DNA of 64,000 nt from Cyanoderma ruficeps (Eukaryota; Chordata; Aves; Passeriformes; Timaliidae), in the NCBI GenBank assembly GCA_008694505.1, contig VZDJ01000623.1, positions 18,409,754 through 18,473,753 on the forward strand. Reading direction: 5' to 3'. Below the pieces are notes generated by a model that was not told the origin of the DNA, did no database searches, and worked only from the letters and a program-made list of their open reading frames with translations. Positions 51,281 to 63,900 of this stretch are shown in pieces (position 1 is the first letter of the stretch; the number at the start of each line of letters is the position of its first letter). The translations under genes and the position numbers were made by a program.

Positions 51281-52667
51281 CAAAGTCCACTATGAAAACT
51301 AATATGAAACTATATGAAACTAGTGTTGTGAGCAGAAATCCCTGGCAAATGACCATGCTGGAGGGATGAAGGGATGCTGCAGGACCCTTGGTGAGCCTGG
51401 GCTGGATCCTGGCTGGAACTGTGCATTACTCTATTACTTGCTGCTGGTTTCCAAACATGCACAGTCTCTGCACTTCTCCCCACTGATGTGCAGAGGTCCC
51501 ACACCAATTCCAGCACCCCTAACTCCATGCTGGTGTGCACCACCAGCAGACACAGGCAGGGCTGCAAAGCAAACTACACCATTAAGCCCACTGCCCCAGT
51601 ACCAGCCAAACTGAGGAGTGGATGTTGGTGGGAGAGCAAAACCTCCATGCCTACATGATGGTCTGTGGCTTATCCAGGCTTGCATAGACCTTTTTTTTTT
51701 TAGAATGTGCACAAAGGCAGACTCATTAAAGCCACCTGGTTTACACCAGAGCTCCTGTGCTATGTCCAGCACCAAGCAACACAGCCCCACAGGTGCCCAG
51801 CCAGGTCTGCTGCTCAGGACATCCTCCAGGAGAGGACCAGGATGTTTGGGGGACTGAGGTGTTTGTAAGGCTTTCCTCCTAATAAAGGTCCTTGCAAGCT
51901 GTTTCAGTGGTGGAGGCAGAGGAGTAGGGATGCTCATTCTCTGTGTATTATTTGGTGACACATTTTGTCCCAGAGAATGATCCCAGAAGCTGAAGAATCT
52001 GGTCAGATACCTCTACCCCACAATAAAAGGGCTTTTTCCAGATGTCTGCTCCAGGCTCTTAAGGGTGGGTTGCAGAAGCACACAGCTCCTTCATGCTGCA
52101 AAGCCTTTGAGCACAGGCAGCTGGTGGAGGGAAGCTGAGATGGAAGCAAGATCCCAGTGCCAAAGCTTTGGGTCTGTGTGTTACAGCAGCAAGACTGGAG
52201 ATTCCCATGGGCAGGGCCAGGCTTTTCAAGTGCTCCCCATGTGCATTGTGCAGGTTTGTTTTCTGAGGGAAAGCCATCCAAAATCCACTTCCTCCTTCTA
52301 CTTTGCCCGTAAACTCTCCCCCCACCCCTTTTATTTTTTGACCAATCTACAGAGCTCTTTTCCAAGTCAGGCGAGGCTGAAAAAAAACAAGTTCCCTGCA
52401 CTGTGGTGAGTCTGGGACAAAGGTTTATAGTCAGAGGAGGTTACCCATTCCCATTGTGGATTTTCTCAGTGAATGTGAGTGTAACCTTGTGTGAAAGACT
52501 CATGCAGATCACTGCCTCAGTCTCAAAGTCTAGAGAAAATAATTTGAATGGAGTTTGGTGAATCTAACAAATTCAAAAGGCTCTGCAGAGCCACCTTGTG
52601 CCCATCAGAAGCATTCTGGAAGAACACAGCAATTCAAAGGCAAGGAGTCTGAATAAAATATACACAA

Positions 52668-52677
52668 TTTATTTATT
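52668..52677 (-). terminator. Candidate CAPN5 polyadenylation signal (overlapping AATAAATAAA)
   Basis: The plus strand reads TTTATTTATT, so the minus strand carries two overlapping AATAAA hexamers, about 3.1 kb after the CAPN5 stop. A second candidate hexamer is at 53651-53656. The choice between them cannot be made without transcript ends. Confidence 0.4.
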
Positions 52678-55600
52678 TATAGGAGGTTTACAGCTGTACA
52701 ATATTGGCTTTCTGTTTGGACCACTCTTTGATCTTGTGCAGCATGACACGTCAGTACCTTTGGAGATGAAGACAAGTCACAGCCTGTTTTAACAGGCAGA
52801 TGTCAGAAAAATGGATTCCACAGAGTGTAATTCCAGGCTGCTTGCAACCATTGAAATGATTAACAAAAGAAATGTGAAATAAATCAGACACGTGTCCTAC
52901 CCCACTCATGAGGGACTGGAAAGTGCTTTTCACACCTACCCTCCTCTCAAATAAAAACAACCCCAAACCCCTTGAATATTTCTGTTTACTTCATTCAGTG
53001 AGAAAAGGCATCAACAATAGGAATGACATTTCAGTAATTCCCCTCCCTCATCTGCTCTAAAAATAAGAGAAAAAGAAGAGTAAGAAAGGTAATTTTTGTT
53101 CTTCCATTGGAAATGCAGGGGAAAAAGGCTTCTGCTCTAAATTTTCCAAAACTTTCTTTTTTTCCTTTAAAAAAAAGGACAAATATTACTGATATTAAGA
53201 CAATTTGGTCCTGATATAGAGCGATTTTTTAAAAGAAGCTATTAAAAAGCTGCCTTTCCTCTCTTTATGGCTTGATTCTCTGTAGGGAGGAAGGAGGCTG
53301 CCCTTGGGTACCAGGGCACCACAACTCCTTGGTGAGCTTTGGCACTGCTCCTGGGGGATCACGGTGCCATTTGGCACATGGCAGGGCACTCCTGGACAAA
53401 TGGCTCTCCTTTGCTGAAGCTATCCATAGCCTGATTTCCTGAGAAAACGAGGCTAATGCAGGCAGGTTGGACACCTCCACCTGCTGATGATGGTGCTAAG
53501 CTCCTGTCATGTTCCTGCAATGCCAAATAGCTTATCCCCCTGCCAAGTGAGGGATCTTTTGGCATCCCTCTCACATATCACTCTGAGCATAGGCCTGTGA
53601 GATCTCCTAAGACCCAAATCATACCTTCTAACCCCACAATCCTGCTCCCATTTATTTTCAGTCATGAGTCTCATTAAAAAAAAATAGGATAAAATCAAAA
53701 TATCTCTGAATTGGTCTTCCTAAATTCAAGGATTTGATTTGAACTCAGGAGCAAAAAGTTGCTTTACCTAACTAGGAGCATTAAGTCAATTCTGCAAGAC
53801 ACTGAAATAAACTTGGTCTCAGTGATGGTACTTGGAGTTGGAGGATACTCTGTGCAAACCAGGAGTAATTGAGATCTGGAAAGTGCATCATGGGGACTGC
53901 TGCTTGCCCTTAAGTTCTGAAAAACAAGACCTAAGAATATAAGCAAATTTGGTAAAAAAGGCAAACTCATAACTGCAGGGCTGTGAAAATGAGGAAAGGG
54001 AAACAGCAGCCCACAAAATTCAATGCAGTTGCACCGTCTGCTTCTGGATGCACCAAGAACTGAGCTAGCACGTACTTTGGTGAACACTTTATCATGTTTC
54101 AGACTTAGCAGACCATTAGGGACTTTAAAAAAACCCCAAACAAACTTGCAGGACAAACATGGGTATTTAGTAGGACAAGCAGAAACTCTTTGCTATAGCA
54201 AAAGAAGGCTTTCCCTGTTCACTTTTGTTGCAGGAAAAGGACTCTGCTCAGATCAAAATTTACCAAGATTCAAAGATTTTATCATATGTAATAATTTCCA
54301 CTTGCATGCAGGTGACTGCACAACATTTGCTTAGAAAATATGACTGAAAAATCCCTTAACTTGAACCACTTTAAAGGCACATGAATAAAAAAACCCCAAA
54401 CAACAAGAGAAAAAAAATGGTTTGAAACTTGTCCTAGTCAGCTGCTGAAAGGCCAGACAATGGGTTGTTGTTTGGTTTATCTGGGATGGTTTACAAGAAG
54501 CCACATTCTGCCACCCAGTGGAATAAGGAAGATTAACCCAGTTTTCATGGAAATCAGGGACAGACTGTAGCCCTAGACAGGTCCCCAAGGATGCATTCGT
54601 GTTGTGCTCATGAGACTGGCTCTAGGACTGTGCAACTCATCCTCCGTGACAGGAAACTGGAAATTAAAGGTGAGAGATGTAAACTGGCATGAATTAAATA
54701 TTCCCAGCATTTTCAGGCTGCACTGGGAGCAGTGCTCCTCTAGTACAAGCTAAAATCCCACTATTTTAAAAAAGAATTTGAGAAAGCGAGGCACTGAGAA
54801 ATGATGCACTGTAGGCAGCAGTACAGATGGAGCCCATGGAGCGAAACTCCCCATCCCTTCAACTTGCTACTTTGGCCTTCAGAGGAACAAATCTTCTCTT
54901 ACCTAAACACTGAACTGCCCCAGCAGACATCCCACCCCAGCTCCTGGGGTGAGCTCTTGGGATGGGGACAGCATGGAGACATGGAGACAGCAAGCACCAC
55001 GGGAGTTCAGGAGGCACCCACAGGAGCTGGGTCCGGACCGATTCAGAAACTTGACCCCAGGGAACAGTTATTCCACCACAGCTGTTGGCATCTTTCTATA
55101 CTTCAGAGTTGCATGGGGTTGAACAAGACCTGGGTGGAGACAGCTTGTCCCCAGAATCATGGAGCCTTTGGTCTTGTTGCCCATGTGGATTTGGGCTGCC
55201 TGGGTGCGTTTTCCTTGCAGTTGTAGTATGCAAACTCATACCCAAAAATCATCCAACAGGCCCTGATCTGTTTTTCCACTTCTCCTTTGCTGTGGTGCCT
55301 CCACAGATAAGCGGTTACATGGCAATTTCGAGGGACACAACTCCATGCACACTACTCTTAACCCAAGCAGACACATTGAAGATGCACTGAAGCAGCTGGT
55401 GGGACCATTGGGGCCACACGTGTGTGTGGTGGCACGAGTGTGTGCCAGCCTGTGTAAACAAACAGCCCCAGGGCAGCGTGCTCTGGCTGTCAGGACACAC
55501 AGCGTGCTCACAGCGGTCCCACAGCGCACCTGGCAACCAGGGGGGGCTTCAGAGGACGCCAGCAGAAGGGTCATTGCGGTTCCCCAAAAAAAGGCACCAT

Positions 55601-55692
55601 TTTTTAACACTGGAAACACAAGATTGGCTCCTTGGAGTGGAATGCATGCATGGTTCATATACACTTTGCAGATGGTAGGTAGGCTCTGCGTG

Positions 55693-55740
55693 TCTCTCTC
55701 TCTATATATATGTATGTGTGCATGTTTATATTCACATATG
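55693..55740. repeat. CT/TA/TG compound microsatellite
   Basis: TCTCTCTCTC passes into TATATATATG and then TGTGTGCATG. It starts about 30 bases after the CAPN5 stop, within the presumed 3' UTR, and is likely to be length-polymorphic. Confidence 0.85.
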
Positions 55741-55768
55741 TGGCACCAGAAGAGTCATCCTTGAGTAC

Positions 55769-55951
55769 TCAGACATTAGTGAGGATGTTACTGCTGAGCA
55801 GCTTCACAGCAATGGTTCCAGGCAGATCGTTTGACCTCCTGTTCCCCTTGTCCTGGAGGTGCAGCGTGTGCACCGACTGCCGGTCGCTGGGATCCCCCGT
55901 CAGCACCACTTGGCCCAAAAACTCGTCACTTATCAAGTTGTGGTTCCAAAT
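55769..55951 (-). CDS. CAPN5: CAPN5 last exon (end of C2 domain, stop)
   Basis: This 183-nt exon has 60 codons plus TGA at 55771-55769. It reads IWNHNLISDEFLGQVVLTGD, then the LHLQDKGNRRSNDLPGTIAV block and a terminal LLSSNILTNV. The W.....D.FLG motif is typical of C2 domains, which bind membrane or calcium, and the C-terminus aligns to the mammalian LLSSSSLMAV end. The acceptor AG is at 55953-55952, phase 0. Confidence 0.95.
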   Translation of the reverse strand: MWNHNLISDEFLGQVVLTGDPSDRQSVHTLHLQDKGNRRSNDLPGTIAVKLLSSNILTNV

Positions 55952-56271
55952 CTGTGGGAACAAAACAGGGATGAGGGCAGCTCCTTCAGGGATGCAGCCA
56001 CCCTGCACAAACTAGAGTGAAGGGGTCACTGGGGACACGCCCTGAGCTGAAGCCAGGGAGATGGTGAGGTGTGGGGGTGTCACTCTGGTAGTGAGAGGGG
56101 TGAAGGACATGTCTTTACCCGATGTCACCGTGCTGGTGAGAGGTTGAGCTGCGTTAACTAATAATGCTCATCCTGGGGAACAGATCTGCTGTGGACAGTG
56201 TGAGGAGAAGGTGGGGAGACCAAATGAGAGAGGGTATCCATCCCTCAGCCCGCGGCTGGCCTGCCAGGTAC
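55952..56271 (-). other. CAPN5 intron before the last exon
   Basis: This 320-nt intron runs from GTACCTGG at 56271 to CCCACAG at 55952. No repeat is recognised in it. Confidence 0.9.
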
Positions 56272-56408
56272 CTGAACAATGATGGGCTGTCCTGGCTTCT
56301 TGCGGTAGAAGAGCCCTTTGATATCGAATTCCGGTGACACCGTGTTCTTCTTCACCGGAGAGCGAACCTTTTGCCCTTCGCATTTGATGATCACATAAGG
56401 GTCAGCTC
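56272..56408 (-). CDS. CAPN5: CAPN5 penultimate exon (C2 domain core)
   Basis: This 137-nt exon begins with the last two bases of a Gly codon, then 45 codons: [40 protein letters not shown] and PIIVQ. The DPYV(I/K) and T..P.(F/W) patterns are the standard C2 signature. Mammals have [15 protein letters not shown] at the start. The acceptor AG is at 56410-56409 and the donor GT at 56271-56270. Confidence 0.96.
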
Positions 56409-59017
56409 CTGAGGAGAGAAAAGGGCATCTTTCCTTTGTTGTAGCTTCTGTAATTCCTTAGAGTCCTTTTCCAGGGGTGTCATGCAGTACTTTGCCCCCA
56501 CATTCCACCAGAGGAGATGGATATCTGCCAAAGGGTTTGTCAAACCCCAAATGATGCCCATGGAGCTCAGCTCTTTGGCTCAGGTTTAATTCTCTAAGGT
56601 GACATTGTCTCTGGGCAGCAGGTGCTGATGGACTGCTATGAAGCTGGGGAAGGGCCTGGATGGAGCACAAATTTGATAAGAAGCAGGCTGAAGGAGCTGG
56701 GGGAACTCAGCCTGGAGAAAAAGGAGGCTTGGGAGGACCTTATCCCTCTCTACGACTCCCAGAATGGAGGATGTAATGAGGGGGGTTTGTCTCTTCTCCC
56801 AAAAAACAAGCAACAGGACAAGAAGAAAGGGCCTCAAATTGCACCATGGGAGGTTTAGACTGGATATTAGGAAAAACTAATTCATCAAAACAGTTATCAA
56901 GCACTGGAACAGGCTGCCCAGAGCAGTAATACAGTCACCATCCCTGGAGGAAATTAAAAGATGTGTAGATGTGGCACTTGGGAACATGATTTAGTAGTGG
57001 TAGTGCTGAGTTAAGGGTTGGACTTTATGATCTTAGAAGGCTTTTCCAATAGAAACAATTCTATGGTTCTATGGAAGGGCTGCCTCTCTTGTCTCTATAT
57101 TCTACAGGAACACTCCTTCATCACCCCAAACCCTTCTGATCATTGCAGTAAATGTTCCATGGAGGACACCATCCTAGTCAACCCTCCTTTCAGCATTTAC
57201 AGTCCTAGACACAAGCAGAAATACAACCATGGAGAAGAGAGAGGCTCACATAAGGAAATACCAGATGGAGGATAAAGTTACCAAGTGCACATGATACCAG
57301 CCCACAGCTGGAGGGGACTTGAGCTTCCAGGAAAAGGAAAGAGTCCCTCATTAGTGAATATGTTCAGCTTGACCAAACAAGTGCTTGTTTTGGGAATTTC
57401 AGAAGAAAAAGAGCTATTGAAATTTAACTGCCAGAATGCATTTTCTTACCATGAACTTTAGTGGCTGTGATGGAAACACAGACCAGCTGGATGAGTTTTC
57501 TTGTCCATGGGAAATGTGGAAATGAGGAGGAACAAACAAGCCCCTTCTGAAGGCCAGGGATTTTGATTGCCAGACCACCTCTTTGCTAGCTTTCTGTTTG
57601 CTAGGACCTGGTTCCCCTGGTGAGACACAGCTTCTGGATTTCACAGCTGTTTTTCCAAATTACCTTGTCTTTTGGGATGTCCCATTAAATCCTCATATTC
57701 CATCAGCCAGAGCCAAATTCCTATCTGTAAAACACTATTTCCAAAGTAGTCTATGAGGCCTGGCCTGGGATGCGTGAGAGATGCCACTGCACTGGAAAAC
57801 ACCAAACACTGATGGTGGCGGATGCTGAACAGCTGGAAAACAGCTGGAAGAAAGCAATTCCCAAGGGGTTTTTGTGGAAAAAATGTTTTATGACTACAGA
57901 ATCCACACCTTCTTGTCTGAAGGAAAGATAAACCGCCTTGTTTCTATGAACAGTTCAGAGACTTTTGTCAACAGATTTCTTTGCATTGCTACAGGTGCAC
58001 TGACCTGTTGTGAATAATACAAGAAAAAAACACCTGCCTAGGGTTAAATTCCCTCCCCAAACACCAGATAGGGTAGAGGGACTCCCTCTGTGGCATGGGA
58101 TAAATAAGCACACTTGACTAGTCCCTGCTTTAGAAAAGATCCTGCTCGTTACTTTCAGGGATAGGCAGCCCTGATAATAATTATTGGGTGGAAAACAAGT
58201 ACTTAAAATATTAGTTGGGTTTTATATCGATTTTTTAATTTTTCAATTTTTATATTTTAAATTCAGCTTGAAAGTGTTTGGCTAAATCTTGCCACAATTA
58301 TCACAAATCCTTGACTCAGGAAATGGGGGAGAAAGGCTAGGATCTGGTCTATTTCCATGGTGGAAAGATATTTGCTTCTCTAATTGCAACCTCTAGACCT
58401 CTCATCCCAACTTTAGCAATCTCCTAGTACAAGCCATCCCCACCACTGTGTTTCTTAGTCCAGAGGCAGACAGAACACGGGGATCTTGCCATGAGCTTCT
58501 GTGTGGCTGCAGGGCATGGGGGAAGGCATGGTCCTGCTGCTGCCTTCCATGGAGGAAAAGCGATGGATGTCAGAATTGATCTAGATCCACACCATCCCGA
58601 AGTGAGCTGAATTTGGCATACCCTCTGCTGATAAGACATTTATCTAGCATCACTGATGAATACCACACATCAGGCTCTTTATCCGTCCTTCTTACTAAAC
58701 AGCCTTTAAATACAATTCCTGATTTTACAGCTGCTCATATCTAGGAGAAAAGTTTGGGTTGTTACAGGACCTCTGCTAAGGGTTTTGGGGAAGTTTTGGG
58801 AGGGTCTCAGATAACAGCCTAAATAAAACAGCTCCCAGATCATGTCCACTGCAAGAAGTGAGTTTAGTTCTTCATGACCTTTCTCCTCCTCTGGTGTCTG
58901 AATCAAGCATGTTCACTGAAAAAAATATCTGAGGATATAAATTCCAGCTACGTCCCACTTCATAAACCACCTCCCAACTCCTCTGGCGCCAGAAAACAGG
59001 CAGGGAAAGACCAGTAC
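56409..59017 (-). other. CAPN5 intron 11 (2.6 kb)
   Basis: The intron contains the CR1 at 56615-57075 and an AT-rich patch near 58200-58270. Nothing else is recognised. Confidence 0.85.
56615..57075 (+). repeat. CR1 LINE 3' fragment
   Basis: The plus strand reads AGGAGCTGGGGGAACTCAGC, AACAAGCAACAGGACAAG, GGTTTAGACTGGATATTAGG and a terminal AACAATTCTATGGTTCTATG. It is antisense to CAPN5. Confidence 0.9.
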
Positions 59018-59139
59018 CTCCTTGGGAGTCCTGATTCTTGAGCCCAGCTGCAGCAATGACATGGATCTGGGATACTACCTGTGGGTAGCCACACATCCCA
59101 CTCCAGCAGGTGTGTGGTGGCTCATCCAGTGTCAGCTCT
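59018..59139 (-). CDS. CAPN5: CAPN5 exon 11 (domain III end, C2 start)
   Basis: This 122-nt exon has the last base of an Arg codon, 40 codons, and the first base of Gly. It reads [20 protein letters not shown], then [20 protein letters not shown]. The first half closes calpain domain III; the V..Q.HV..A.GL string is the first C2 strand. The DSQGG linker before ADPYV is one or two residues longer than in mammals. The acceptor AG is at 59141-59140 and the donor GT at 59017-59016. Confidence 0.95.
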
Positions 59140-59221
59140 CTGCAAGGAAAAACATGTGGCCTTTGAGAGGTGCCGGATCAAAGAGTTTGATGCGGCATGA
59201 TGAAGGACTGTACAGGCCATT

Positions 59222-59290
59222 CATTTAAGAGTTGGACTCAATGATCTTTTGATAATCCTTCCGACTTAGAATATTCTGTGATTTTGTGAC
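59222..59290 (+). repeat. CR1 LINE 3' fragment, very short, beside a CAPN5 acceptor
   Basis: GAGTTGGACTCAATGATC and a terminal ATATTCTGTGATTTTGTGA mark about 70 bases of CR1 tail on the plus strand. Its nearer end is about 80 bases from the CAPN5 exon 11 acceptor. Confidence 0.7.
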
Positions 59291-59562
59291 TACACACCAT
59301 CCACTGTCAGACTGTTCCCCACTCCAGTCTCCTCAACTTGGGTTTGGAATACTGTCCCACATCCTGCTTTGAAGCAGAGTGGGAGCTTCTCTGCATGTCT
59401 GTGGAGAGACCTGTAAAGATACCCTGTCTCTTGACCACCCTTAACAGAAAGCCAAAGAGCAGCTGCAGGCAAGGCTATGACCCTTCAGGAAAACCACAAA
59501 TCAAAAGCACAGGGCCGTCTCCAAAGAGCCAATTCCTCCCCATCCCTGCTGGTGCTCCTTAC

Positions 59563-59759
59563 CGGCAATCTGAAGGCACGTCTGTGAAAATCCTGAGGAG
59601 GAACTCGCCTTCCTGACCAGGGTCAAAAGTGGTGGGGATGATGACGTAGCGTCCTTCCTTCAGGTCTGTCCTCAGGAAGACGCTGCGGGAGTTGATGTAG
59701 ATGGAGCTGGCCACCTTCTGCTGCAGGGTGTGCATCCGGTAGTTCCTGTTCAACTCCAC
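59563..59759 (-). CDS. CAPN5: CAPN5 exon 10 (domain III)
   Basis: This 197-nt exon has 65 codons plus two bases of Arg. It reads [40 protein letters not shown], then [20 protein letters not shown] and VPSDC. The [10 protein letters not shown]...GEFLLR.F segment is the hallmark of calpain domain III (the C2-like beta-sandwich that couples to the protease core). The acceptor AG is at 59761-59760 and the donor GTAAGG at 59562-59557. Confidence 0.97.
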
Positions 59760-60084
59760 CTGGACAGAGACCACAGCCGCATGGTCAGTGGATTGCCACT
59801 GGCTGAAAAGGTACTGGTATCCACCATGGGGGGGAAAAGACTGCTGGGACTGAGTCCACAGTGCCAGGAGACCTGGAGTTGAGAGAACCGGCATAAATGG
59901 CCCCAACTGTGCAGGGTGGAAAGCGAGTGTGAATGTGGCTTTCCCAACTCTTTAGACTCAGGGACTCATCTCTTGCATCCCAGCTTAACACTGCTGACCC
60001 AGCAAACAACACATAAGGATTAGTCTAGCAGATTTCAACATTTGGAGAGAAAAGACTAATCATTGATTTTAGCAAGAACTGCAC

Positions 60085-60275
60085 AGAATCATAGAATGGT
60101 TCCGATTGGACCTTCAAGATCATCTGGTTTCAATCCCCTGTCATGGACAAGGACACCTCCCACTAGAACACCTTACTCAAAGCCACATCCAGCCTGGCCT
60201 TGTACATTTCCAGGGATGGGGCATCTACAGCTTTTCTGGGCAAACTGTTGTCCACGCTGTCCCCTTTGATATCCC
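60085..60275 (-). repeat. CR1 LINE 3' fragment
   Basis: The plus strand shows AGAATCATAGAATGGTTCC, GACACCTCCCACTAGAACAC, TCCAGCCTGGCCTTG and GGGGCATCTACAGC, the complement of a CR1 end, in the intron between exons 9 and 10. Confidence 0.9.
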
Positions 60276-60433
60276 TCTTCCTCTCTAGAGGAGGGCAGGC
60301 TGTGCTGATGGCACCCCAGAAGCACCCAGATAATGCTTAAATGAATGATGTGGTCATGCAGGACTGATGTACCACTCCACAACCAACAAATTTCCAGCGG
60401 CATTCAGGCCAACATGTAGGAACCCCAGCCTAC

Positions 60434-60556
60434 CTTATGGATATCAAATCCTATGGCCAAGTTCTCTCCTTTGCCCTCTTTGCGACTAGTCCTTTTGGGC
60501 TTCTGCTGGATGGAGATCAGCACTTCATCTTCTGCCTTCTTCACATCAAACACATA
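60434..60556 (-). CDS. CAPN5: CAPN5 exon 9 (start of domain III)
   Basis: This 123-nt exon has 41 whole codons: [41 protein letters not shown]. The EVLISIQQ strand and the GFDI(H/Y)K end match calpain-5 domain III, and the length equals the mammalian exon exactly. The acceptor AG is at 60558-60557 and the donor GTAGGC at 60433-60428. Confidence 0.96.
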
Positions 60557-61650
60557 CTAGAAGCAAAGAGAGGAAAGTAAGGGAGATATTTATTAATACA
60601 GGATCCCTGGGCATGGGTGGGGGTGGGTTTAATAGATCTAACATCAGCTTTCCCAATCCACCTCCATGCAGGGACAGCCTGGCTTCAAAAGGCTAATACA
60701 GAGCTGGAAGCTGGAAACAACTCTTCCACATCCTTGATGATAACTCCTGCAACAGACCAGACCATCCTTCAACTGCTTGTTAGATGAAGGACTCAAAAGG
60801 ACCATGCTTGTGATCATGAGAGTCCCAGTTCAGGGCAGGACTAGACAACTGCAGAATCATTTATGTTGGAAAAGACCTCCAAGATCGTCCAGTCCAACCC
60901 TTAAGCCAGCACTGCCAAGTCCACCGCTAACCCATGTCCCCAAGTGCCGCATCCACATGCCTTTTGAATGCTTCCAGAAATGGTGACTGTACCAGTGCTC
61001 TGGGCAGCCTCTCCTAAGGTCTTCATCCGTCCAGTAAGGAAGTTTTCCCTAATATTCAATCCAAACCTCCCCTGGCACAACTTGCGGCTGTTTTCTCTTG
61101 TCCCCCCACTTGTAACTTGGGAGAAGAGACCAACTCCCACCTGTATATGATCTCCTTTCAGGTAGTTGTACAGAGCCATAACGTCCCCTTGAGCCTCCTT
61201 TTCTCCAGAAAAGTTTTTTCCAGGAGATGGACTTCAAGCTAGAAGTAAATGGCTCTATGGGCTACACCTCTCCTGGTAAATTTAACAGCACCAAAATTTG
61301 GGCACAAAAACTGGAATTTGGTCATTCAGATGTCCAGATTGCTGGAAATGACTCCTGGCCCTGTTTGACTGGACCCAGCCAACACTGCTACCCTGTGGCA
61401 CAGTTTGTTTTTTCCTTGTGCCAAGATGCTCCACACTAAGCACTTGGATGCAGTTTGCTTGATAAGAGGGATAATGTTAATAGAGTTGGCCTTGATGCTG
61501 GTCATGCTGTGCCGGGGAATTGCCACAAGCACAAATAATCTGTCAGAGCTCTGTCTGGTAGTCATTCCAGCCTTCTAGGTCCCTGTAGGACAGTTAAACA
61601 CTTGGAAGCACACATGAAGGGTCCAGAAGGCCCTCTGCCCCATTACTCAC
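60557..61650 (-). other. CAPN5 intron 8 (1.1 kb)
   Basis: The intron contains the CR1 at 60852-61240. No other structure is recognised. Confidence 0.85.
60852..61240 (-). repeat. CR1 LINE 3' fragment
   Basis: The plus strand shows GCAGAATCATTTATGTTGG, AAAAGACCTCCAAGATCG, TCCAGTCCAACCCTTAAGCC, GCCGCATCCACATGCC and CTTGAGCCTCCTTTTCTCC. It belongs to a CR1 subfamily distinct from the GATCATCTAGTTC type. About 390 bp. Confidence 0.9.
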
Positions 61651-61846
61651 TTGGGGGTTCTGCAGAAAAGTGTCCTTGTGGTTGATGCAGCCTCCGGAGC
61701 GGTTTTTCAAGGGGTCACTGCTTCTGGTCCATGCCCCGTGTAGCACTGCCTCCTCCCAGGTCTTGTGGATGCTCAGGTAGGAGGTGTTGATCAGACGGCA
61801 CTTGATGATGTCTGTGAAGTATTTGCAGAAATCTTCAAACGTCATC
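61651..61846 (-). CDS. CAPN5: CAPN5 exon 8 (end of protease core)
   Basis: This 196-nt exon has the last base of Trp and then 65 codons: [40 protein letters not shown], then [15 protein letters not shown] near the end. The FW(M)TFED..KYF and AGGC.N pattern is the conserved calpain boundary between the protease core and domain III. The codon count is identical to the mammalian exon. The acceptor AG is at 61848-61847 and the donor GTGAGT at 61650-61645. Confidence 0.97.
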
Positions 61847-62134
61847 CTGAGTCAGGAAAGGGCAGAAGTGGGTTAAGCTGTTTCATTCCCTGGAAAGGAA
61901 CACTGCAGGGATTTTCTTGATCACCTGTGTGGGTGTCTCCAATGGCTGATGAATAACAAAAGTTATTCATTAAACATCTCCAAAAGAGATGGAGACACCT
62001 TTCTCTATGCCTGCAGTAAATACTTCTTGAGTTTAAACAACAGATCTCTGTGTTTTGGAGTGAGAGAAGCAGCACCGTGGCCCTTTCTCCACACAAGGGT
62101 AAATGTTGTACTGAAATATTCCTGGTGAGGCTGT

Positions 62135-62182
62135 GAAGTTCAGCACATTTATGACAGGGAAGTTCAGCACATTTATGACAGG
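62135..62182. repeat. Perfect 24-bp tandem duplication
   Basis: GAAGTTCAGCACATTTATGA followed by CAGG occurs twice in a row (62135-62158 and 62159-62182) without mismatch, which implies a recent duplication, in CAPN5 intron 7. Confidence 0.9.
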
Positions 62183-62423
62183 TTCTCAGTACCCTGGGGA
62201 AATGGTTTGGTCCCCAAGTGATGCAGAGCACCTTGCAATTCCAGGGTCATGGCCATCAAAAGCTGACACCCATGGGATCAAGGAGAAGGCTTCACTAGAG
62301 ATCCTATAGCTTGGAAGCCTGTTTTCTCTGGATAGCTGTATGCATGGAAAAGATGTACATGCTCCATGGGGTGGGGGGATGCTCAGGGCATGGCCTGTGG
62401 TGACAAACCCAGGAGGGACTCAC

Positions 62424-62501
62424 CAGAATTCTCCATCATCTTCCACTGTCATTCCCATCTTCTCTCTCTCACTTTTACTCACTTTCTGCCACTCCTCAGA
62501 G
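62424..62501 (-). CDS. CAPN5: CAPN5 exon 7 (protease core, calcium-binding loop side)
   Basis: This 78-nt exon has the last base of Thr, 25 codons [20 protein letters not shown] and DDGEF, and then two bases of Trp. The DDGEFWM(T/S)F.D string assembled with exon 8 is a calpain family signature in the PC2 subdomain. The acceptor AG is at 62503-62502 and the donor GTGAGT at 62423-62418. Confidence 0.96.

Positions 62502-63900
<1,399 letters not shown>

Larger units (their letters stand above)
49261..52655. other. Intergenic spacer between CAPN5 and MYO7A
   Basis: About 3.4 kb lies between the probable CAPN5 poly(A) region and the MYO7A island. It holds two CR1 copies (49421-49700 and 51085-51280) and otherwise no structure I recognise. 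The 175-codon minus frame at 51434-51961 has no family resemblance and no splice support. Confidence 0.6.
52656..55768 (-). other. CAPN5: Probable CAPN5 3' UTR
   Basis: Downstream of the CAPN5 stop, about 3.1 kb runs to the first convincing doubled AATAAA on the minus strand (52668-52677). The stretch contains a CT/TA/TG microsatellite close to the stop and no CR1. An earlier single AATAAA lies at 53651-53656 and could give a shorter form. A 3' UTR of this length is plausible for CAPN5 but is inferred only. Confidence 0.45.

Noticed and set aside
51434..51961. 175-codon minus-strand frame in the intergenic spacer
   Set aside because: No family resemblance, no flanking splice sites or promoter, and probably chance.
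55236..55764. Frames of 142 and 139 codons on opposite strands just after the CAPN5 stop
   Set aside because: They lie in the presumed 3' UTR and run into a microsatellite; composition is not protein-like.
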